64,000 nucleotides of DNA, taken from Tubulanus polymorphus. Lineage: Eukaryota > Nemertea > Palaeonemertea > Tubulaniformes > Tubulanidae. The translations under genes and the position numbers were made by a program. This document shows positions 56,285 through 64,000 of the stretch, one piece after another (within the stretch, counting starts at the first letter, position 1; the number at the start of each line of letters is the position of its first letter). Where the stretch lies: positions 15,470,001-15,534,000 of the forward strand of contig NC_134025.1 of assembly GCF_964204645.1 (NCBI RefSeq). The letters run 5' to 3'. The notes below the pieces were generated by a model. It was not told where the DNA came from. It saw nothing but the letters and a program-made list of their open reading frames with translations, and made no database searches.

Positions 56285-56858
56285 CAATGAAACAAAAATG
56301 TAGCCAGAGGCCAGTAGCCTGAAGAAATTTCCTATTGGTTACTATAATGCCTTACAAAAACTCGACGGAGGTTTCAATGAACTGATTTGTACAACTAGAA
56401 TACTGGTGTGGTGTAGTGTGTCATTTCTTTAAAGAGCCATTTGTTGAGGAATTGTTATTATGGAGAATTGACAGTAGTCCTACATATCATATATGAAGTT
56501 TCTAGCATACCAGATTTTTTCACTATTTGACACAGATTAATTTTTTCTCAAACGTATGTCAGTAAACATTTCCCATAAGCTACATGAGTACAGGCCTATC
56601 TGGAGTATCGTTTCTGAAGCAGTTTATATTATAAAGTTGAGGTGAATTAACATATATAAAGACAATAGTGTTATTATGACCTCACTTGGCAGATTGCCAC
56701 ATTTTAAGTTAGGACAGGTTATGGTTAGCAGATGAGGCTAAATTTTAGGTCAAATTTAAAGGCATACATGAAGAAAGGCCAAACCATTGTTATAAATATC
56801 TAGCTGATTACAGCAACAGATGCATGCAGGTGGTGAAGGTCACCGCAAATACTCTTAC
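56285..56858 (-). other. Putative intron
   Basis: No gene or repeat recognised between the eroded ORF and the exon at 56859. Confidence 0.4.
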
Positions 56859-57087
56859 CAGTATGTTTATCGAAGAATTTAGGGCGCAGAACTTTAGACC
56901 AATACAAGACCAGAGGAATACTTCCAATAGGAGCTTGTGTTCCATCGTGCTTGCCATGAAGCCTTGAAGGGAATAATGGAAAGCTAAGTGGATCTACTGA
57001 TTCCAAATGATCTTCATTATCATGTATTAGAGGCTCTGGTCCAATAACAGCACCATTGGGAGGTAATGTCATCACCACTGGTAAATC
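56859..57087 (-). CDS. Candidate host-gene exon 2
   Basis: Acceptor ATTTTTTTGTAG|GATTTACCAG and donor AACATACTG|GTAAGAGTA bound 229 nt (76 codons plus one base). The frame reads DLPVVMTLPPNGAVIGPEPL, then an acidic stretch, then SFPLFPSRLHGKHDGT and IPLVLYWSKVLRPKFFDKHT. It starts in phase 0, matching the exon at 63239, and leaves one base for the exon at 41941. Hydrophobic and Pro-rich, it looks like part of a folded domain. No family is recognised. Confidence 0.8.
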
Positions 57088-58065
57088 CTACAAAAAAATC
57101 ATAATGTGGGCATGAGATCGGTTTTACTGTAAAAAAATTTACCTTTTTTTACATTTTCACCTCAGATTTTTTCAAATTCTAATAGCATCTAAATGGCACT
57201 AACAATGGCAAAATAGTGCCGTTATATCATATACATTGTTGCTCAATGATAAAGCTATCTAAACAACACAAAGGGCACGAAAAATGGAATGAAGTTCCCG
57301 GGATGGGTCATAAACCCTGATGAACTATGTACATTCTCCAAGGGTTATGTTTCTCTCATAGTACCTATACATTTTGGTTAGGTGGTGCCAATTTCCATGA
57401 CCTCTTTATGATAAGATTTTCTTCTGCCGATTTAGATGGTTAATTCTTTTTCTCTGACGCATACAAGTAAGAAAGAAATCCCACAATAAATTTCAGCCAA
57501 AGACTTGAAAAAATGAGGAAACAGTTTAGCTATCAACTATTAGCTGTCAGTCAGATATAAGTCACACAAAGAACAATGACGAAAGTCATTTACCGTTGCG
57601 TACGGAAGGCCGCTAAGAGCGGCTTTCATGATGTCACAATTGTAACCACTGCCTACGTTCAAACTACACGTGATTTTAACCAATCAGAATGCGAGTAAAC
57701 ATTATGTTCATATTATGTGAGGGAATTCCATGGAATCCCCTACGCAATGCATTTAGACACTATTGATCATGGGAAGTACCAGAGGGGGAATCCCCTGTAA
57801 ACCAAAATGGCGGAAATTCCCTCTGCTGCGCGCAATTTTGAACTTGGGTATTCCTGAGTGAATGAGTAAATCAATGAAATACAGTTGAAGTTCATTCTAA
57901 TGCCATCCTTTTTAATGTCACTGCTCTCTCAACACCATCATTTTTCACAGAACAAATTTGCTCAAGATTAATCAAATTCAATGAACAATGCAATTCTTTA
58001 TAAGGCCAAATTCATCAAAACACAATATTTTCGATTGGTCCTTACGTTTTTGAGCTGCATATGAA
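57088..58065 (-). other. Putative intron
   Basis: No gene. GGCCGCTAAGAGCGGCTTTC (about 57608) is a short hairpin. CCAATCAGAATGCGAGT (57677-57693) resembles the CCAAT context of family B. Paired GGGAATTCC/GGAATCCCC motifs lie at 57720-57800. Confidence 0.4.
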
Positions 58066-59790
58066 ACAAGAGGCCCATGGGCCTTGTACCTTCATGACGC
58101 AGTAGAAGTAGAATGATTCAGTATTCAAAGTTTTACAGAAAGATTTACATTGTTATGATGTAACAAGTTTCAAAATAGTTAAGATGGTATAGGCTATGTG
58201 GCGATGATGATCATTTTCTGTTAATATATCCTTACATGAAAAGAAAAGCCCATTTTAGCTGCCCCAAAGATCAAACTACATGAAAAAATGCATCAAGAAT
58301 TGGTGTAGGCATCGTGCTGAAAAGAAATCCAAGATGGATAGCAACACTGGTCGCCATACTTGAACTCAATTTTCAATAAGAGGTAGACATTTCACCTACC
58401 AAAATTCTTACACCTAGTATCATGAAAATGCATAAAGAATTGCAGGCCATATTTTGCTAGAAATTCAAGATGGCTGACCTGGCGGCGATATTTGAAAGCC
58501 GATGACCTCCATATACAGAAGGCATGGACAGCTTACCTACCCTGATCCTCACACCAAATTGTGTGGAAATCCATCAAGAATTGAGGGCTGCATCGGCAAA
58601 CAAGAAATTCAATATGGCCACCCTAATGGCAGCCATATTTGATCAACAATGACATTTTTTTACAATAGGGGTGGACAACTCGCCAGACCAAATCTTCAAG
58701 CTAATTTTCAAAAAGATTAATCGCAAATTACATGCGAATTACTGTGTCGAATTCAATTCAATTCCAGAGGTCCTGGCTTAGGCCTATGCAAAAGGAGTCA
58801 ATTAAGATTCGGCTTTTTGAAAAAACAGCACAGATGCCTATTCAAACCACAAGTAATTAAGAAATTCAGTGCTTCCTAGTTTGATGTCCCTGTTTTCATT
58901 GGGCATGTGGTTAAAATTATTGTTTACATCGAATGTCTTCAACAGCTGATACAACCGCACCCGCGTCTGTCAATCATTTCTTAATTGATTCAACTAAAAT
59001 GCTCACTATGAAAAAACTATACGGTGAATCAATCCGGAATTTTTCAGTAGAATGTCAGACACTAGGTACCCTTTTTTTAAAGGTCTACTTGTTGTATGTC
59101 ATTAACAATCAGTTATATAATACTTTATTCATAACTTTGAAGCGAGGTCAGTCACGTAGGCCAACGATAACACGAAACAGACCACGGTTTGCCAGTTAAG
59201 AGCGTCTCTCCGCATAAATTAGAGGGACTGTAATGGACCTTTAATAAACTTCGTATGGATACAATCAAGATAATTCCACCCTGTAATTCCACTATTCAAC
59301 GATCGACGCGTAGCTCAAACATTGCGCCGCCATTCAATACGCTAGTCACGATGTATCTCTTACACACATCAAAATCACACTTGAAAAGTGTTGACTTATG
59401 AGAAACGATCGAAATCTAGCAATTTGATTGGGAAAATAGCAGCACTGTAGTTGAAGAAAGTTGATGAACCACCTCCGACTGTTTAATCATTTAAAAGCTT
59501 TGCCTTCACATGGAACTATTTCCGCCTTATCACAGGTGCACTCTGCCGCCGTGATTCGCCCATTCAACGATAAAAACTTTCCCACGGTCTTACTATCAGC
59601 ATTTTCTAATAATTTAGGGAAATATTTCAAAAAAGTGAAATTTCACACTTTGCATTAATAAGATTAAAGTATTCATTCGTTTGACAAATCTTCCTCTGAA
59701 CTCCCACCAACAAGTTATAAGTGGCGACACGAAAATGACGTCATCCACTCAACACCATCTTATAAGCTTCATGACTACGTCACGATGGTA
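58066..59790 (+). mobile_element. Family C element, copy 2
   Basis: Same order as copy 1, from ACAAGAGGCCCATGGGCCTT through the three 140-bp units to TGACGTCATCC (59738-59748) and CTACGTCACGATGGTAA. It retains TTGTACCTTCATGACGCAG at the left, where copy 1 has lost GTACCTT; this makes ACCTTCATGACGYAG a candidate terminal inverted repeat. Confidence 0.85.
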
Positions 59791-59910
59791 AAAAAATTGT
59801 GTAGGCCCAGATTACACCACGAGTGTTTTATTGAATCATAATCTGTTCAGTACTGAAAAAGGCTGGTTTGCATATAATTGCTAATGATATGTTAACATTT
59901 TGCTGATGAC
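59791..59910. other. Spacer between family C and family A
   Basis: About 120 bp of AT-rich sequence without features. Confidence 0.35.
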
Positions 59911-60083
59911 AATGCCCCCAATTGAGGTCATTGCAATTTTATACGCGAGAGCTAAGAATTTTCCCGCCAAAAAAAGTTTTTCGTAGAATTTTAACAATGT
60001 TGACCATGTCATCGACGGAGGTCCGCCATGTCATACATGAATTGGCTCAATGCCAACTTCATATCGCTGACGAAGGTAAACCA
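59911..60083 (+). repeat. Family A repeat, copy 5 (internally deleted)
   Basis: Starts at GACAATGCCCCCAATTGAGG, keeps TTTTATACGCG, and has ATG at about 60005. The ORF then jumps from CGCCATGTC to ATACATGAATTGGCTC, losing about 85 bp of its middle. It ends at GAAGGTAAACCAATAAAA and abuts family B directly. Confidence 0.8.
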
Positions 60084-61056
60084 ATAAAAAGTATTCAATA
60101 CACTGTCGGGGCTTGTCAGGTTAGTATAAATAAGGCCAGCCATGGAAAACCCAATGATCTAGTTACCGTTGTGTTGCTTGCAAAAAATTCCAAGTCAAGA
60201 AATTTTGCCAGATGCTCCCGCCCCGCCAAGCCATTTCAATTCATCCCCCAACCCCATGCAAGTCTATAACAACTGTCACAATAACTTGCCCCTTCCCATA
60301 TTGAAATGACAGAAATACTGGAAACAAAACTCACCTAATTAAGCAGGAATCCTGAAGCAGAGATTGAGAACAATGAATCTGAATAAAATAATCTAAATAT
60401 TTTGCTTATTTTATGGTTACATAGGCCATGTACTCGGCTGAGAGCAGATTGTCTCCCAGGCGAAATAAATTAAGTTGAAATTTGGATTTGATAATTAATA
60501 GTTATTAGAAGGGCACACAAATGCGGATGAAAACAAATCAAGCAACTAAAAATTACGCTGTATACTTTGATATCGATGTAATGTTGCTCCGTTACATATT
60601 AGCCTAGGTAAATGACAGTTTGTCACTCGAAATCAACAGAAAACACCAGCTAACATCACAGTTGTTAAGTCAATTAATTAATTTACTTAAATAATACTTG
60701 TTCTAAGAATTTTGCGGGCTTAAAATAATTGACACTGATTGACCGAATAAATCAAAATACCGTCAACATTGGACACAGCATTGTCATACTTAACTGGGTT
60801 CTTACACTGCATTACATAATTCTATCATATTCAGCAATAAAGATGAACATCACTTACCTACGGATACACGCTTAATGACGTGTAACCGTGCAATTTCTTG
60901 TTCGGCTAAACTTGTTGTTTGGGCAATACCCCAGCTGCTGAGGGGTATTCCCCGGTATTCCCTAAACCACCAATCAGAGTGCAGCTTTCTCACAATGACG
61001 TCGAAAGCGCAATTAAGTAGGTCGGGCACTACCCCATTGAAGAGCAGTGATTAGTT
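60084..61056 (+). repeat. Family B repeat, copy 2 (uninterrupted)
   Basis: Collinear with 29461-30138 and 30779-31037, with a single TTAA at 60790-60793 where copy 1 carries the MITE. CCAATCAGAGTGCAGC and AATGACGTCGAAAGC are kept at about 60970-61010. No ORF. Confidence 0.85.
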
Positions 61057-62524
61057 TTTACCACTAAAATTTCATGGCTTTTCATGAAAATTCACCGTTG
61101 AGATTGTAATAAGATGCATTGCTGGATATAGTGATTTACGGTGTCTTTATTTTGAAGATGGCCAAATCAACAGAACTATGAGTATTCTGATTTTCTAGGG
61201 GGTCTTCCTGCACTAAACCCTCAAAAATTACCCCAGCCATTGGACCCCCTTCTTCACAGATCAGAAGTAAAAATACTTTTGCATCATTCTATAGCTAAAA
61301 AAACTTCTGCAAACATCAAAATGCAATAAGACATCTCTCTCTTTCACAGAGAAATGAATGGTTATTTTGGCCTTGAGCAATACCACCTGTAATCTTTTTA
61401 GTCGAGGCAGATAAGCAGGATGCAATTTGCAATACGGGTCCCCCAATGTGTACTTGGTATATGCACTCGGAGAATGGTCTCGCCTGTTGAGTACTTGTGT
61501 ACTGGACCAAGTGTGGCCACACAGGGTACTGGACCCTGTCCACACACCATATTCCTAGTTACATAACCCGACCAGGGCCATGGTAAAATGGGTGTATTGA
61601 TTTTCACACATAAGTTTTATCTCAACTTTTATCAAATTACATAAATATTCTATACACTATGTCCAATTTGTCATGCCATTTCAGTGAGTATTTAGTTGAA
61701 TCATGAACAACAACATTCATTTAATTATCTGAAGAGAAAAAACTGTGTCAGGCCCCAGTATTAGGTTTCCCAGATTTTACAAAATCTTCCAGTTCATTCC
61801 TCTTAGACTACCATGCAATTGGGCCATCAACAAATAAATAACTAAATTAATAAATAAGCAATGCATTCCAATGAAATTCAATAAGGTTAGAGATTCTAAT
61901 ACTGCATTGAGTGTTTTGAAAGTTCCGAAGAGAAACTAAGCCTTGTTTGGAAGTTATTTTGTACCAAAAGTGAAAGCCCATAATAAGTTTTGAAGTCTAG
62001 TTGCATTAAAAAAAGCGAATATATTTGCAGGATGCCTAAGTCAAATGTTTATATTACAAAATGTCAGACCTAATTCCCAAGTGAGAACATTACATCTAGA
62101 CAGTGTTTTAACAACATAACAGCATATGACTGATGGGATAATTCCAGATACATTATAAATCCACAATAGTCATCTGCAAACATATTTCAATAAACTTTGA
62201 AAGGCTTTTCCAGTTTCAATATCCATATTCTCGATTGTCATTTTGGTATGCCTTTCTTAAAAACAATGCCAGACATTTAAAATCACTTTCTCTCTTTACT
62301 GATTATCAGTGTTCTATGATTATGTTTTTTTGGATCCAGTACAGCTGGTGTAGCTGGGCCAATGCAGGAATAAGAAAAAAACAAATCCACAAAACAGTCA
62401 AATACACAGGAAATCATAATACAATTTTTAAAGTTAAAAGTAGGTATTTTATTGCTTCAAGGTTTGAGTTTAAAATGTCTCATTCAGATAATTCACTCAA
62501 GTTGATTAAGGTTTTAAAGTAAAC
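61057..62524 (-). other. Putative intron
   Basis: Overlapping minus frames at 61261-61607 look like fragments of one shifted ORF (VCGQGPVPCVATLGPVHKYS) but match nothing I know. The rest is AT-rich without features. Confidence 0.4.
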
Positions 62525-62688
62525 ACTGGCTAGGTTTCATAGATGTTGAAGCAAAAAAGTCCCAAGGAACATTTTGAAATTTGCTAGTTATAACGATAGT
62601 TTCTCATTGTTATGATGGTTGTTGTCACCCAGATTGAGGATTTAACCCTAAGGAGAACTTGGATACTCAGTCTATTAGACTGGGCCAG
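62525..62688. mobile_element. Family D MITE, copy 2
   Basis: CTGGCTAGGTTTCATAGATG at the left, AGTCTATTAGACTGGGCCAG at the right, interior CAGATTGAGGATTTAACCCT. Same length and orientation as 49501-49664, with more substitutions. Confidence 0.8.
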
Positions 62689-62738
62689 GAGCCGTAAACT
62701 TACTTATCTTACTGCTTATCTTTTCTTTCCGGTTTAAT

Positions 62739-63179
62739 TCAGTTATTTTCCGAACTCAATAATCCGTCAAAAATTGATCTTGTCCCAATAATGGCCCATA
62801 ATCGAGGCAGGACTGTAGTTTTGATATTTGATATGTTTTTTACTGTCATTTTAGGTCTGAATTTGTATGGCTTTTCATATTGCATTGCAATTTGAGGTTT
62901 ATATATCAGACAATGAACTGTCCCAGGATTGTGTTTATCATGGCTTGACCAGAGCACACCATTGATTAGTTGAAGAGATGTGATAGCCAGTTCTGTCCTT
63001 CCACGATATCGTAGGAGCACTGGACTGGTGTTCCACCTAGACTCCTTAGCGATTTCATTCACTGACACTCTCTTCAGTTCCCATTGCCGAATTAAGAGAA
63101 ACTGTATTATAGATTTGCTCTTTGTTAAGTTATTTCGTGGGTCAACAGGAATTGTCAGTCCAAGGAAACCTAAATCCAA
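62739..63179 (-). CDS. Unrecognised 146-codon ORF in the first visible intron
   Basis: A long open frame for so AT-rich a region: LGFLGLTIPVDPRNNLTKSK, LLIRQWELKRVSVNEIAKES, then SPVLLRYRGRTELAITSLQL and NGVLWSSHDKHNPGTVHCLI. An AG|GTTTCC acceptor-like site lies at its start, but its phase does not fit the exon at 63239, which instead joins 57087 in frame. It may be an alternative exon, part of another transcript or a transposon fragment; TACAGTCCTGCCTCGATTAT on the minus strand near 62800 resembles a pogo terminus. Confidence 0.3.
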   Translation of the reverse strand: MDLGFLGLTIPVDPRNNLTKSKSIIQFLLIRQWELKRVSVNEIAKESRWNTSPVLLRYRGRTELAITSLQLINGVLWSSHDKHNPGTVHCLIYKPQIAMQYEKPYKFRPKMTVKNISNIKTTVLPRLWAIIGTRSIFDGLLSSENN

Positions 63180-63238
63180 ACAGCATTTAAGTCTACTACC
63201 CCATGTATTGTCCTGACCTACTTAAAATATATACATAC

Positions 63239-63398
63239 CAGAACTTCCAGATCATCTATCGCAATGAGTGTTTCAGCTGCCTTTTCATCCTTGGGACCAT
63301 GGAAAACGTTTATGACCATATGGTTTGCAAAGCTAGGTTGAAGCTGTTTAACCCCACGTGGAAGCTCATCAGAAACACAAAATTCAAATTCTCCAACT
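63239..63398 (-). CDS. Candidate host-gene exon 1 (first visible)
   Basis: Acceptor AATATTTTTTAG|AGTTGGAG and donor GAAGTTCTG|GTATGTATA bound 160 nt (one base plus 53 codons). The frame reads VGEFEFCVSDELPRGVKQLQ, then NHMVINVFHGPKDEKAAETL and IAIDDLEVL. It needs two bases from an upstream exon, so it is internal; earlier exons are probably outside the window. It ends in phase 0, as the exon at 57087 requires. Mixed hydrophobic/charged composition suggests a structured domain. No family is recognised. Confidence 0.8.
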
Positions 63399-64000
63399 CT
63401 AAAAAATATTATGAGTATTGTTAAAGTTTTTTAGAGTATTGGCCAAAATCTTTTACTACCATTCATCGATTAACATACAGGACTTAATGTGCAATTAGCT
63501 AGGGAAACAAGAGAGCATAAAAAAATGGGACTTTCCAAAAATTGGAGGTGTGATTGGTCATTGCTTTGTTTACAGTCAACGGTGCCAATTTGACATAACA
63601 TTTTCATACAATCTTTATTTCAACTTAAACCTTTCATGCTCGGGCTAAATATCCCTAATTTCTAAAGGCAATTTTTAAAACAAGGTCTAGTTTCTATTCT
63701 AGATGGCAGTATTCTAGAAGTCAGATGGCGAAATAGATTCGGCTGAGTAAAACAGGTGGTAGAGGTACAGTTTGTGGCAGGCAGTAGCTAGCTCCTCAAC
63801 ACATGCAAAAAGACCACCTGGCACACCAGTCATTGGTCAATCTAAGAATCGTCGCTGGCAGGAAATGCTGTAGGAAATATAGAGTATTGATAAATGGTTG
63901 AAGCCCACGACCGAATAAAGTAATATATTCTTTTATTTTGATACCTCGTCGACACGACAGCTTTTCTCCGCTATATCTCTTCGGCGTGTTTAGTTTAGGC
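63399..64000 (-). other. Upstream putative intron
   Basis: A 39-codon minus frame at 63714-63833 (MTGVPGGLFACVEELATACH...) has an exon-like look but no clear donor. Nothing else is supported. Confidence 0.4.

Noticed and set aside
61261-61607. Three overlapping minus frames as a host exon
   Set aside because: Frames shift within 100 bp and no acceptor or donor brackets them in a phase fitting the neighbouring exons.
63714-63833. 39-codon minus frame MTGVPGGLFACVEELATACH... as the gene's first exon
   Set aside because: It ends in a stop without a convincing donor and its phase cannot be matched to the exon at 63398.

Overview
This is an AT-rich stretch of animal nuclear DNA. It has spliced exons with GT/AG borders, long introns and very dense mobile elements: several LINE clades, a DIRS tyrosine-recombinase retrotransposon, and hAT-, piggyBac- and pogo/Tc1-like non-autonomous DNA elements. 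There are no bacterial operons and no rRNA or convincing tRNA genes. The mixture suggests an invertebrate, probably marine. I cannot place it to phylum.

Layout. 1-4325 is a decayed CR1/Jockey-type LINE on + (ORF1 tail, endonuclease, reverse transcriptase, A/T-rich tail). 4326-8704 holds two copies of a recurrent repeat ('family A') around a second LINE whose reverse transcriptase is split by about 1 kb of other sequence. 9237-14905 is a nearly complete but disabled DIRS element on the minus strand, with inverted terminal repeats and an internal complementary region. 16040-20345 is a nest of repeats: family F holding family C, then an element rich in CTCGGCCGAG holding a TTAA-flanked MITE. 21268-25916 is a minus-strand LINE of the kind often annotated 'craniofacial development protein 2-like', broken by a 1.2 kb hAT-like element that itself carries a smaller TIR element.

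From about 26.8 kb to 63.4 kb six candidate exons of one minus-strand host gene can be followed (63.4, 57.1, 41.9, 39.2, 28.0 and 27.0 kb). Their splice phases chain together, so this half of the window looks mainly intronic. The gene product is not recognised. The introns contain family B copies with a piggyBac-type MITE and its empty site, a 1.7 kb minisatellite of a 31-bp unit, further copies of families A, C, D and F, several pogo-like MITEs, a second hAT-like element, and an eroded intronless ORF near 55-56 kb.

The main message is stratigraphy. Many insertions can be ordered because filled and empty versions of the same repeat lie in one window. The most puzzling feature is family A. Its copies share a promoter-like region and a 49-codon first-exon-like ORF, and all end a few bases past a splice-donor-like AAG|GTAAAC, after which each copy diverges.
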